Source of the DNA: Vulcanimicrobiota bacterium
Lineage (GTDB): Bacteria > Vulcanimicrobiota > Vulcanimicrobiia > Vulcanimicrobiales > Vulcanimicrobiaceae
DNA: 23,494 nucleotides
Direction of reading: 5' to 3'
Assembly: GCA_013289785.1 (NCBI GenBank)
Contig: JABCZE010000001.1
Coordinates: 1 to 23,494 of the forward strand
Shown here: positions 1 to 7,987 of the stretch, one piece after another
Layout of the letters: the number at the start of each line of letters is the position of its first letter
Position numbering within the stretch: the first letter of the stretch is position 1
The notes under the pieces: model-generated
Database searches by the model: none
Seen by the model: the letters and a program-made list of their open reading frames with translations, nothing else
What the model was told of the DNA's origin: nothing
Made by a program: the position numbers and the translations under genes

Positions 1-141
1 CTTCGTACCCGCAATTGGCATGCCCTATAACGAGGTCAACGGGCCGTCGGATTGCCATTCCGGCAACATTTTCCCGCAAACCAGAAGTGCGGCCGCCAGC
101 GGGATTGTTTCGCCCGCGCGCCGACGGGTAGGCTTCATAGC
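1..141. other. Left edge, no supported gene
   Basis: I see no convincing gene here. One forward frame is open from position 2 to a TAG at 158-160 and could be the tail of a gene that begins outside the window. Its last third is rich in Arg/Ala/Ser and resembles nothing I know, and it would overlap the start of the next gene. A short reverse frame (about 137 down to 27, 37 codons) begins with a basic then hydrophobic stretch but has no other support. No tRNA-like or terminator-like structure is visible. Confidence 0.4.
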
Positions 142-561
142 ATGCGTACAGTCATGCTAGCCTCCGTCCTTCTCGCCCAGCTTTCCGCCAATGCCGCAGC
201 GGCAAGCTGCGCTGGAGCCGATCCGGCAATCGTGTCGGTGAAAGTGCAGAACGTCGCCGCCGGCGGTTCCGTCAACCACTATACGCTGGTCGGCAGGGTC
301 ACAAATCTCGGATCTGCGAAGCAGGCATCAAACGTCTTGCAGTTCGTCGACATCTATCAAAACGGAACCCGTTTGGAAGATCGCGGCGTACCGCCGCTGG
401 CGCCGGGACAATCGTATACCTTCTCCTACGATTGGCAGCGCGCAAGCGACGCCGGCACCGGCACGACCACCATGAACTTTAGCCTGCGGATGACCTCGCC
501 GTCGCCGCCCGGAAACCAAGACTGCAATCCAGGGAACAACACATACAACGTGACCTTCTAA
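142..561 (+). CDS. Small secreted CARDB-like beta-sandwich protein
   Basis: 139 aa. The N-terminus (residues 1-21, MRTVMLAS... ending in a run of Ala) is a typical Sec signal peptide with an Ala-rich cleavage region, so the protein is probably exported. The mature part reads like a single CARDB or Ig-like beta-sandwich: a 'VTNLGSA' turn (about 53-59), 'PPLAPGQSYTF' (about 84-94) and a closing 'CNPGNNTYNVTF'. The pattern of alternating short strands, with the 'N-x-G-x-A' and 'L-x-P-G-x-S' motifs, is characteristic of CARDB domains, which occur as adhesion or accessory modules. Two Cys (23 and 128) bracket the domain and could form a disulfide outside the cytoplasm. I chose the ATG at 142 rather than the in-frame ATG at 52, because 142 puts the signal peptide at the N-terminus. 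The ribosome site is weak. Its partner is unknown, and it is 51 bp from the next operon, so co-transcription is possible but unproven. Confidence 0.7.
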   Translation: MRTVMLASVLLAQLSANAAAASCAGADPAIVSVKVQNVAAGGSVNHYTLVGRVTNLGSAKQASNVLQFVDIYQNGTRLEDRGVPPLAPGQSYTFSYDWQRASDAGTGTTTMNFSLRMTSPSPPGNQDCNPGNNTYNVTF

Positions 562-598
562 CGCCGCTGTAGCAAACGGTAATCTCCCGCCCGGCGAC

Positions 599-612
599 GT
601 ACCTAGTGGTAC
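599..612 (+). promoter_or_regulatory. Small palindrome abutting the hyuA start codon
   Basis: A 5-bp perfect inverted repeat (GTACC / GGTAC) with a 4-nt TAGT loop ends at the base before the ATG at 613. There is no Shine-Dalgarno sequence in the usual place. It could be a weak hairpin or half of an operator, but an arm of 5 bp can occur by chance. Confidence 0.2.
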
Positions 613-2679
613 ATGCCAGGCACACTCCGCGTCGGGATCGACGTCGGCGGAACGTTCACCGATCTCGCCGCCGCCGAATCCTGGAGCGGGCGAACCGTCA
701 CGCGCAAAGTCGCGAGCACGCCGCGCGAACCGCATCGCGCGGTCGTCGACGCGATTACCACAATCTTGGCGGATTATGAAGCGACTCCGCCGGTCGAGCT
801 GCTCGCGCATTCGACGACGATTGCAACAAACGCGCTGCTCGGGCAACTGAACCTCGAGCTTCCGCGCGTCGTTCTCGTGACGACGGAAGGCTTTCGCGAC
901 GTTATCGAAATCGGCCGTCAAAACCGGAGCGAACTCTATAATCTGTTCGTGCAGCGGCCGCGGCAACTCGTTGCGCGCGCCGATCGGCTGACCGTGCGCG
1001 AACGCGTCGACTTTCAGGGAAACGTGCTTCAAGCGCTCGAGGAGAAGGACGTCGAGCACCTCTGCGAGGAGCTGCGCGAACGCAATCCGGCGGCCGTCGC
1101 GATCTGCCTGCTGCATTCGTACGCCAACGACGCGCACGAGCGGCACCTCGCCAAAGCCGTCGCCCAAGCGCTTCCGGGAGTGCGCGTAACCACTTCGTCG
1201 CAAGTCGACCCGCAGTACCGGGAGTACGAGCGGTGCTCGACAACCGTCGTTAATGCGGTGCTCGCCCCGATCGTGGAAGACTACCTCGAACGGCTGACCG
1301 CCGCGCTTGGCGCCGCCGGAATCCATGCGCCGCTCTACGTGATGCGCAGCGACGGCGGCCTGGCGTCCAAAGGCATCCTCACGCGACCGGCCGCACTCAT
1401 CGAAAGCGGGCCCGCAAGCGGGGCAATGGCGGCGGCCGCGCTTGGCCGCCGAATCGGAATTGCACGACTGCTCTCGTTCGACATGGGCGGGACGACCGCC
1501 AAAGCCGGCGCCATCGTGGACGGGGTCGCGCAGGTGGTGGGGGAGTTCGAAGCGGCCGGCGCAACGCACAGTGGTCGCGCGATCAAAGGCAGCGGATATC
1601 CCGTTCGCTTTCCCTTCGTCGATTTGGCGGAGGTGAGCGCGGGAGGCGGCACGATCGCGTGGCTCGACGATGCCGGTTCGCTGCGTGTCGGCCCGCTCTC
1701 GGCCGGCGCCGATCCGGGGCCGGCCTGTTACGGACGCTCCGCCCAACCCACGGTGACGGACGCAAACGTCGTGCTCGGCCGCTTGAATCAGAAAGGATTG
1801 CTCGGCGGAACATTTCCGATTGAGGCGGCGGCCGCCCGCGCCGCCGTCGAGCGCCTCGCGCTCGTTCTGGGATTAAGCCTCGAAACGACGGCCGCCGGCA
1901 TCATCAGGCTGATCGATCACGCCATGGCAAGAGTGCTGCGAATCGTCACCGTCGAGCGCGGGCTGGATCCGCGTGAGTTCGCGATGGTCGCTTTCGGAGG
2001 CGCCGGGCCGCTGCACGCCTGCGCGGTCGCCGACGAACTGGGAATAACGCGCATCGTAGTGCCGCAGCATCCCGGCCTCTTTTGCGCGAACGGCTTGCTC
2101 GACGCCGACCTTCACACGGACGACATTCACGCGGTGCTGCAGTCGACCGGCGAGATGGACTACGCAGGGTTGCAGCGCTGGTTCGAACGGAGCGAGCAAC
2201 GCGCTCGCGCCTCTCTTTTTGAACAAGGCGTGCAGCCGGAGACGATTGCCTTTCGGCGCCAATACGACGCCCGCTATCGCGGACAGAGTTTCGAGCTGAC
2301 CGTCGATCACGGCGATTGCGCGGAATCGATCGCGCAACGCTTTCACGACGCCCACCGCTCTCGCTACGGCTACGACGTCCCGGGCGAGGTCGTCGAACTG
2401 GTCAACGCGCGCTCGACCGGCGTCGGCTGCTTGCCGGCGCGTGACGCCAACCGGTTGCCGCCCTTCGACCGCACAGAGCGGCACGAAAACAAGCGACGTC
2501 TCTGGCTGGACGGATCGTTCCGCAACGTCCCCGTCTTACAGCGCGACGCTCTCGAGGGCGGTACGCGCATCGAGGGGCCGGCGATCGTCGAAGAGTACGA
2601 CTGCACGACGTACCTCGCACCGCAGTGGTCGTTGCGCGCGGACCGTGGCGTGCTTCTTCTGGAGAAGGCGGCGGAATGA
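613..2679 (+). CDS. hyuA: Hydantoinase/oxoprolinase family protein, subunit A (HyuA-like)
   Basis: 688 aa, the usual length for the separate A subunit. The family is ATP-dependent and includes N-methylhydantoinase A, the N-terminal half of 5-oxoprolinase, and acetone/acetophenone carboxylase subunits. ATP is used to activate a cyclic amide or carbonyl substrate. The actin-like ATPase phosphate motifs are clear: 'GIDVGGTFTD' at 8-17 and 'DMGGTTAK' from Asp290. 'TTIATNALL' (about 68-76) and the late 'FGGAGPLHACAVADELG' block are also family signatures. The domain order is Hydant_A_N, Hydantoinase_A, then a C-terminal all-beta region. No signal peptide is seen, so it is cytoplasmic. It overlaps the B subunit by 4 bp (ATGA), which implies translational coupling in one complex. 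The substrate cannot be told from sequence: hydantoin, 5-oxoproline or a ketone are all possible. The start at 613 fits the family N-terminus although no Shine-Dalgarno is visible. Confidence 0.9.
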   Translation: MPGTLRVGIDVGGTFTDLAAAESWSGRTVTRKVASTPREPHRAVVDAITTILADYEATPPVELLAHSTTIATNALLGQLNLELPRVVLVTTEGFRDVIEIGRQNRSELYNLFVQRPRQLVARADRLTVRERVDFQGNVLQALEEKDVEHLCEELRERNPAAVAICLLHSYANDAHERHLAKAVAQALPGVRVTTSSQVDPQYREYERCSTTVVNAVLAPIVEDYLERLTAALGAAGIHAPLYVMRSDGGLASKGILTRPAALIESGPASGAMAAAALGRRIGIARLLSFDMGGTTAKAGAIVDGVAQVVGEFEAAGATHSGRAIKGSGYPVRFPFVDLAEVSAGGGTIAWLDDAGSLRVGPLSAGADPGPACYGRSAQPTVTDANVVLGRLNQKGLLGGTFPIEAAAARAAVERLALVLGLSLETTAAGIIRLIDHAMARVLRIVTVERGLDPREFAMVAFGGAGPLHACAVADELGITRIVVPQHPGLFCANGLLDADLHTDDIHAVLQSTGEMDYAGLQRWFERSEQRARASLFEQGVQPETIAFRRQYDARYRGQSFELTVDHGDCAESIAQRFHDAHRSRYGYDVPGEVVELVNARSTGVGCLPARDANRLPPFDRTERHENKRRLWLDGSFRNVPVLQRDALEGGTRIEGPAIVEEYDCTTYLAPQWSLRADRGVLLLEKAAE

Positions 2680-4259
2680 TCGATCCGATCACCGCCGAGA
2701 TCGTCAACGCCGCGCTCGTGTATGCCAGCGAAGAGATGGGCCTTGCCCTGCGCAACAGCGCTTACTCGCCAAACATCAAAGAACGCCTCGACCATTCGTG
2801 CGCGCTGTTCGACCGCGACGGCCGTTTGATCGCGCAAGCCGAGCACATTCCCGTTCACCTCGGCTCGCTGCCGTGGGGACTCAAACGGATGCTCGAGATC
2901 GTCGAGCGCGAGCACGGCGGCGTCCACGAGGGTGAGATGTGGGTTGCCAACGATCCCTACATTACGGGCACGCATCTCAACGACGTTACCCTAATGCGCC
3001 CGATCTTCGATCGCGGGCGGTTGGCCGGGTTTGCCGCCAATAAGGCGCATCACGCCGACGTCGGCGGCGCGGTGCCGGGTTCGATGCCGGCCGACGCGCC
3101 GGACCTTTTTGCCGAAGGGGTCGTCGTTCCACCGATGCGTCTGATGCGCGAGAATCGCGTCGTTGCGGAAACCGTCGCACTCTTCCGCGCGAACTCGAGA
3201 ACGCCCGATGCCTGCGGCGGGGACCTTCGGGCGCAGATCGCCGGCAACTACACGGGCGAACGGCGCCTGATCGAGCTTTTGAGCCGCTACGGCGCGCAAG
3301 CGTTCGACGAGGCAGTCGCGCGTTCACTGGACGGCAGCGAACGCGCGATGCGCGCGGGACTTCGCCGGATCGGCGACGGCGTCTTCCACGCAATCGACTA
3401 TCTGGAAGATCGCGACGGCAAGCCGAGCATCGTCATCGCCCTGCGCCTGGAACTCCGCGACGGCAGTGCGTTACTCGATTACGCCGGGACCTCCGCGCAA
3501 CTCGCCACTCCCCTCAATGCCGTGTTCGGTGTGACGCTTTCCGGCGTCCACTACGCGCTGCGTGCCGTCACCGATTCCACGATTCCGATGAACGAAGGCT
3601 GTTTTCGCCCGATCGAAGTGCGCGTTCCCGAAGGCAGCCTGCTCAATCCGCGGCGCCCGGCACCGGTTTCGGGCGGAAACGTTGAGACCAGTACGCGCAA
3701 CGCCGAGGTCGTCTTACAAGCGTTGGCTTGCGCCGCACCCGAACGCGTGCCGGCCTGCAGCGGCGGCACCATGAGCAACGTCATGCTCGGCGGAACGCGG
3801 CCCGATGGAAGAACCTGGGCTTTCTACGAGACTAACGGTTGCGGTTCGGGTGGCCGTCCAAACGGCGACGGCATCGACGCCATCCAGTGCCATATGACCA
3901 ATACGCTCAACACACCGATTGAAGCGGTCGAACGCGAATATCCATTGCGAATCGTCTGCTACGAAATTGCCGAAGGCACCGGTGGCCCGGGGCGGCACCG
4001 CGGGGGCCACGGCTTGATCCGAACGATCGAACTAACAGAAGGCACCGCGCAAGCGACGCTCCTCGCGGATCGCCATACACTGCCGCCGCCGGGTGCGCAC
4101 GGCGGAAACGCCGGCGCTTGCGGACGGCATACGTTAAAACGCGATGGAAACGAAACGCACGTTCCCGCAAAGCAAAGCCTGCCGCTCGAGCCCGGCGACG
4201 TTCTGACCATTCAAACGCCGGGCGGCGGCGGCTATGGTGCCCCGCCGCAGAGACCTTAG
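2676..4259 (+). CDS. hyuB: Hydantoinase/oxoprolinase family protein, subunit B (HyuB-like)
   Basis: 527 aa, normal for the B subunit. This is the partner of the preceding A subunit in an ATP-dependent cyclic-amide hydrolase or carboxylase complex. Recognisable blocks are 'NDPYITGTHLNDV' starting at Asn92, 'HHADVGGAVPGSMP', 'SGGNVETSTRN', 'EGTGGPGRHRGG' and the terminal 'TPGGGGYG', all conserved in Hydantoinase_B. The start at 2676 was preferred to an in-frame GTG/ATG 51 bases upstream because its ATG overlaps the A-subunit TGA (ATGA). It also sits 11 bases after GGAG (2661-2664), and 'MIDPITAEIVNAAL' is the usual family N-terminus. It is cytoplasmic with no membrane segments. The 3' end overlaps the convergent glycosyltransferase by 4 bp. 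No transporter or regulator specific to this pathway is adjacent, so the substrate remains open. Confidence 0.9.
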   Translation: MIDPITAEIVNAALVYASEEMGLALRNSAYSPNIKERLDHSCALFDRDGRLIAQAEHIPVHLGSLPWGLKRMLEIVEREHGGVHEGEMWVANDPYITGTHLNDVTLMRPIFDRGRLAGFAANKAHHADVGGAVPGSMPADAPDLFAEGVVVPPMRLMRENRVVAETVALFRANSRTPDACGGDLRAQIAGNYTGERRLIELLSRYGAQAFDEAVARSLDGSERAMRAGLRRIGDGVFHAIDYLEDRDGKPSIVIALRLELRDGSALLDYAGTSAQLATPLNAVFGVTLSGVHYALRAVTDSTIPMNEGCFRPIEVRVPEGSLLNPRRPAPVSGGNVETSTRNAEVVLQALACAAPERVPACSGGTMSNVMLGGTRPDGRTWAFYETNGCGSGGRPNGDGIDAIQCHMTNTLNTPIEAVEREYPLRIVCYEIAEGTGGPGRHRGGHGLIRTIELTEGTAQATLLADRHTLPPPGAHGGNAGACGRHTLKRDGNETHVPAKQSLPLEPGDVLTIQTPGGGGYGAPPQRP

Positions 4260-5797
4260 AGCGGCGTGTTGCTGCTGGCCGTGGCCGGCCGCTCCAAACC
4301 GAAGCGGGCTGCGCAGAGCAGATCCACGACGCGGATTGCGCTGCGGCGCGGCGAGAAACGCCGCCGCGAATCGGCCGCTACGAGGTGCCCGTACCATTCG
4401 CGAAGGGTCGCACCGTTGACGAAGCGCGCAGTTGCTTTGAGCAGCTCCGATCGCCGCGCGAAAATTGCAACGTCGGGCGCGAAGATCGCCTGAAGCGCGT
4501 CATCAGGGAGCACGATAGACGGAATCCCGGCTTGCGCTAGCAGCACGTTGCCGAACGCGGCGTCGTCGGTGAGCCCGCAATGGACGACGCAAGCAACGGG
4601 CACGCGCTCTCCGCCTCCGAGCAACATCTCCGGGGTTATCCGTACGGCCGGATAGCCCGGGTCGACGCCGGCAACGGCCTCCGGCGCGCCGGCGAGTCCG
4701 ACGGTGATGCACGTGGGGTCGCTCGATCGGCGAACGGCGCAAATCGCGACGCGTTCCGGCGCCGCGCATGGAAGCCACGGGACCTCGACACCGATTGCGC
4801 CGCGCGTTCGAATCGAAGGGAAGACGTCCGCATGGCGGTCGATCGTGATTCCCGGCTGCGAAACTTCGCGTGAAAACCACTCGATCGAAGCGGCCTGCCG
4901 AAAACGCCGGTCGAACCACCGCCGGCGATGCAAGGGACCGCGCACGACCGGATGGCCGAAGGAGCGCAGAGCCGCAACGAGATCCTCGCGCGCCGCCGCG
5001 ATCAGCGGCCCTTCATGGACGTCCTCCCGCATCGTTATCGCTCCGACCTCGCCGCGCTGCGTTCGCGGCAATGACGCCAGACGCGACGTCCAACGTGCAT
5101 AAAACCGCTCCTCGTTCTCTCGTTCCCGGTCGAATCGCCCCGCCGAAGCTCCTTCGTAGTGCGCGAAACGAGCCTGCGCAACATAGGCGATCGCATCGCC
5201 TCGCTCGCGCGCTCGCAGGCAAAGGTCGACGTCCTCGAACCCGTTGACGAACGACTCGTCGAACCCACCGCCATCGAGAAACCATTGCGTGCGCACCGCC
5301 ATCGCGGCGCCGGAGACGGCCAGCGCCTCGCGCGAAGCGGTGACGCCGTCGAGCGATGAAGCCAGATTGCGGCACGAATAGTGCCAGTGAGCGTTGCGCA
5401 GCAGGACCAGCCCCGCGGCCTGGGTCACGCCGTCCTCGAAGAAAAGCGCTCCGCCGGCGACGGCGACCCCGGGCCGGTCGAACGCCGCAACCAGCGGCGT
5501 CAGGGCATCGCCGAGCGGATACGCATCGTTGTTGAGAAAAAGCACCAGCGGCGCTTGTGCCATTCGCGCACCCGCGTTGCAAGCTCCGGCAAAGTTTCGA
5601 TTCGTCTCGTGGCGGTGATAGCGCACCCATGGGAAAGCCGCAATCGCTTCCGGCGTTTCGTCGGTTGACGCGTTGTCGATCACGATCGTTTCGAAAGAAA
5701 CGGAGCCGGATCGTTGCAGCCGGTCGAGCCGGCTCAAGCACCGCGCGGTGAGCCACCAGTTGTCGTAGACCGGAATAACGACGCTAAGCTGCGCCAA
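4256..5797 (-). CDS. Family 2 glycosyltransferase with unassigned C-terminal half
   Basis: 513 aa. Residues 1-240 are a GT-A fold inverting glycosyltransferase (GT2). 'SVVIPVYDN' is at 5-13 and 'VIDNAST' at 39-45. 'FLNNDA' at 87-92 occupies the DxD position that holds the metal and nucleotide sugar. 'NGFEDVDLCLRARERG' at 185-200 carries the probable catalytic base in the ED pair. These enzymes transfer a sugar from UDP/GDP/dTDP donors to a glycan or lipid acceptor at the cytoplasmic membrane face. Residues 240-513 do not match a family I can name. Its last 120 residues ('VVHCGLTDDAAFGN', 'AGIPSIVLPDDA', then a helical tail) faintly resemble the C-terminal half of a GT-B enzyme. The start is a TTG at 5797, placed there because residue 5 begins the first GT2 strand. 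It overlaps the upstream sugar porter gene by 14 bp, so the two are probably one operon. Confidence 0.87.
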   Translation of the reverse strand: MAQLSVVIPVYDNWWLTARCLSRLDRLQRSGSVSFETIVIDNASTDETPEAIAAFPWVRYHRHETNRNFAGACNAGARMAQAPLVLFLNNDAYPLGDALTPLVAAFDRPGVAVAGGALFFEDGVTQAAGLVLLRNAHWHYSCRNLASSLDGVTASREALAVSGAAMAVRTQWFLDGGGFDESFVNGFEDVDLCLRARERGDAIAYVAQARFAHYEGASAGRFDRERENEERFYARWTSRLASLPRTQRGEVGAITMREDVHEGPLIAAAREDLVAALRSFGHPVVRGPLHRRRWFDRRFRQAASIEWFSREVSQPGITIDRHADVFPSIRTRGAIGVEVPWLPCAAPERVAICAVRRSSDPTCITVGLAGAPEAVAGVDPGYPAVRITPEMLLGGGERVPVACVVHCGLTDDAAFGNVLLAQAGIPSIVLPDDALQAIFAPDVAIFARRSELLKATARFVNGATLREWYGHLVAADSRRRFSPRRSAIRVVDLLCAARFGLERPATASSNTPL

Positions 5798-7109
5798 CGC
5801 GAACTTGTTCTAGCAGTTCCTGCTTCGTTTCGGGCACCATCGTGCGCACGAAGACGATCGTGACGATGCACAGCACCGCATAGGCCCCAAAGGTCGCCGG
5901 ACTTCCCAGGCGCTCGACCATTCCCAGAAAAGACTGCGAAACCGCAAAGTTTCCCACCCAGTTGGCCAGGGTTGAAACCGACATTCCCGCACCGCGAACC
6001 GGAAGCGGAAAGATCTCGGAGATCAGCAGCCAGAGGATGGGTCCGAAGCTAAACGCAAAGCAACCGACGTAGGCCATCATGCTGACCAGTGCGATCGTGC
6101 CCAACGAACCCGAGAGGTGCGGTTGCGAGAACGCGTACGCCATGACCGTGAGCGCGACGAACATTCCCGAGAGCCCGGCATAAAGCAGCGGCTTGCGACC
6201 GACGCGGTCGACGAAAAAGATCGCAACCAGCGTCATCCCGCAGTTCACGGCACCTACCAGCGATTGCGCCAAAATCGAGGCCGCCGCAGACCCGACGCCC
6301 GCCATCTCAAAGATCCTCGGCCCGTAGTAGATGACGGAGTTGATGCCGGTGACTTGTTGCAAGACCGCCAGCGAAATGCCGACCACCAGCGCGGGCCGAA
6401 TCGCCGGACTCAATAATGCGCGCAGGCCGCCGCGCTTGACGTTCAGACTTGCGGCAATCGAGTCTTCTTCGAGTTTGCTTGCCGCCGGGTCCTCATAGAT
6501 GCGATCCAACTCCTCGCGAGCCCGGTCCCGTTTGCCGATTTTGAAAAGATAGCGCGGACTCTCTGGCATGCGAACCATTCCGCCCATCAAAACCAGCGAG
6601 GGAACGACGGCGAGGCCCAACATCCAGCGCCACTGGCCGCCTCCCGCGAGTACGTAATCCACGATGTACGCTGCGAGAATGCCGATCGTGATCGCAAACT
6701 GATAGAGTGAGACCAGCGCGCCGCGCGTCGGGGCGGGCGAGACTTCGGAAATATACAGTGGAGCGACGACGGAGCTCAAACCGATGCCGATGCCGACGAC
6801 GAAACGGCCGCAGAGCAGCGCCGCTTCGCCGGCAGCAAATGCCGAGAGCAGCGCTCCGAGTAAGAAGACGCAGCCCGCCGCAAAGAGCGTCGGGCGCCGG
6901 CCGATGCGGTCGGCAACCGATCCGGCGACGGCCGACGCCGCGATGCAGCCAATCAAGACGACGCTAATCGTGAAGGCCTGCAGCCGGTCATCGAGCGCGA
7001 ACTGCTTGCTGATGAAGAGGATCGCGCCGGAGATCACGCCGGTGTCGTACCCGAAAAGCAATCCACCCAGGGCCGCGATCGACGCGACGAGCAAAACGTA
7101 GGCCCTCAT
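5784..7109 (-). CDS. MFS sugar porter (sugar:proton symporter family)
   Basis: 441 aa with about 12 hydrophobic segments in the two six-helix halves of the major facilitator superfamily. Sugar-porter signatures are in order: 'GYDTGVISGAI' at 20-30 (helix 1), 'DRIGRRP' at 67-73 (motif A after helix 2), 'PESPRYL' at 182-188 (start of the central loop), 'QQVTGIN' at 251-257 (helix 7, sugar-binding Gln/Asn), 'DRVGRKP' at 301-307, 'SEIFP' at 364-368 and 'PETKQ' at 426-430. This pattern is that of XylE, GalP, AraE and GlcP, inner-membrane H+-coupled importers of pentoses or hexoses. Which sugar is carried cannot be read from sequence. The start is the ATG at 7109, just before the first helix; a longer in-frame Arg-rich extension to 7385 was dropped as non-coding. 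It is followed with a 14-bp overlap by the glycosyltransferase, and diverges from the serine hydrolase with only 38 bp between starts. Confidence 0.93.
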   Translation of the reverse strand: MRAYVLLVASIAALGGLLFGYDTGVISGAILFISKQFALDDRLQAFTISVVLIGCIAASAVAGSVADRIGRRPTLFAAGCVFLLGALLSAFAAGEAALLCGRFVVGIGIGLSSVVAPLYISEVSPAPTRGALVSLYQFAITIGILAAYIVDYVLAGGGQWRWMLGLAVVPSLVLMGGMVRMPESPRYLFKIGKRDRAREELDRIYEDPAASKLEEDSIAASLNVKRGGLRALLSPAIRPALVVGISLAVLQQVTGINSVIYYGPRIFEMAGVGSAAASILAQSLVGAVNCGMTLVAIFFVDRVGRKPLLYAGLSGMFVALTVMAYAFSQPHLSGSLGTIALVSMMAYVGCFAFSFGPILWLLISEIFPLPVRGAGMSVSTLANWVGNFAVSQSFLGMVERLGSPATFGAYAVLCIVTIVFVRTMVPETKQELLEQVRVGAA

Positions 7110-7147
7110 GCAGGCGCTTTTGCGAGCGGCGTCCGAACGCTCCTCCA

Positions 7148-7987
7148 ATGGCGCTCCAGATCGAGATACCCGGTGCGATCGCGTACGCGCGTGGGCACGC
7201 ATTGCACGCGCTGGTAATCGCGCTCGGCAACGACGTCGTCGCGCAAGAGTACGGCGACGGCTTCGACGCGGAAAAACCGCACCTGCTTTACAGCGGCACG
7301 AAGAGTTTTTGGGGGCCGGCAGCGCTCTGCGCGCGCGACGACGGACTGCTCGAACTCGACGAGCCGGTCGCCGCAACGTTCCCAAGCTGGGATGACGACC
7401 CGTGGAAGCGACGCGTCACCTTGCGCATGTTACTCTCGCTGACGGCCGGCTTCGGCTTTGGTGGGTTGGGGGCCGCGGTCCCGGAGTACGAACGCGCCCT
7501 AGCTCTGCCCTTGAAAGACGAGCCGGGCACGCGGTTTACCTACGGCGGCATTCCGTTTCAAGTCTTCGGCGCCGTGCTCGCACGCAAACTCGCCGATCGC
7601 AAGCTGACGCCGCACGACTACCTCCGCGAGCGCGTTCTCTACCCCGCAAGCGTTCGCGTGGCGAGCTGGCGCAGCCTCAAGGACGGAACGCATCCGCTGC
7701 CAACCGGCGCATCGCTGCGCGCGCTGGACTGGCTTGCATATGGACGGTACGTCGCGGGCCAGCGCGAGCGCCTCGTGCCGTGTTTCACAGGCTCCAGCGC
7801 AAACGCGCGCTACGGCCTGGGCTGGTGGCTGGGCGCGCGCAACGCGCCCGAGGATCTCGTCTATGCGAGCGGCTCGGCCGGCCAAGCGCTCTATGTGGTC
7901 CCGTCGCTCGATTTGACGATCGTGCATTTCGGGGCGAGCGCCTCGTTCCGTCACGAAACGTTTTTGCGGCGCCTCGGGCTACGGTGA
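7148..7987 (+). CDS. Serine beta-lactamase-like hydrolase (class C / esterase family), variant active site
   Basis: 279 aa, short for the Beta-lactamase (PF00144-type) family, which usually runs 350-400 aa. The nucleophile motif SxxK is 'SGTK' at 49-52, followed by 'LRMLLSLTAGFGFG' at 92-105, a family hallmark. The second motif (normally YxN) reads 'YGG' at 132-134, so the Asn is replaced. The third motif (normally KTG, HTG or GHGGQ) reads 'GSAGQ' at 242-246, without the basic residue. Relatives are esterases, D-aminopeptidases and penicillin-binding-like proteins. Catalysis may be retained through Ser49/Lys52/Tyr132, but true beta-lactamase activity is unlikely. No signal peptide is seen, so it is probably cytoplasmic, which is unusual for the family. 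The start is the first ATG after the divergent porter gene and has no evident Shine-Dalgarno. The 3' end overlaps the convergent VPS10-like gene by 9 bp. Confidence 0.8.
   Translation: MALQIEIPGAIAYARGHALHALVIALGNDVVAQEYGDGFDAEKPHLLYSGTKSFWGPAALCARDDGLLELDEPVAATFPSWDDDPWKRRVTLRMLLSLTAGFGFGGLGAAVPEYERALALPLKDEPGTRFTYGGIPFQVFGAVLARKLADRKLTPHDYLRERVLYPASVRVASWRSLKDGTHPLPTGASLRALDWLAYGRYVAGQRERLVPCFTGSSANARYGLGWWLGARNAPEDLVYASGSAGQALYVVPSLDLTIVHFGASASFRHETFLRRLGLR

Noticed and set aside
328..1746. 472-codon minus-strand frame over the hyuA 5' part
   Set aside because: It is antisense to a well-conserved ATPase domain and also crosses into the upstream gene; Arg-rich and without motifs.
7110..7385. 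N-terminal extension of the MFS porter
   Set aside because: The extension is Arg/Ala-rich, overlaps the divergent hydrolase gene, and would put about 90 non-family residues before helix 1.
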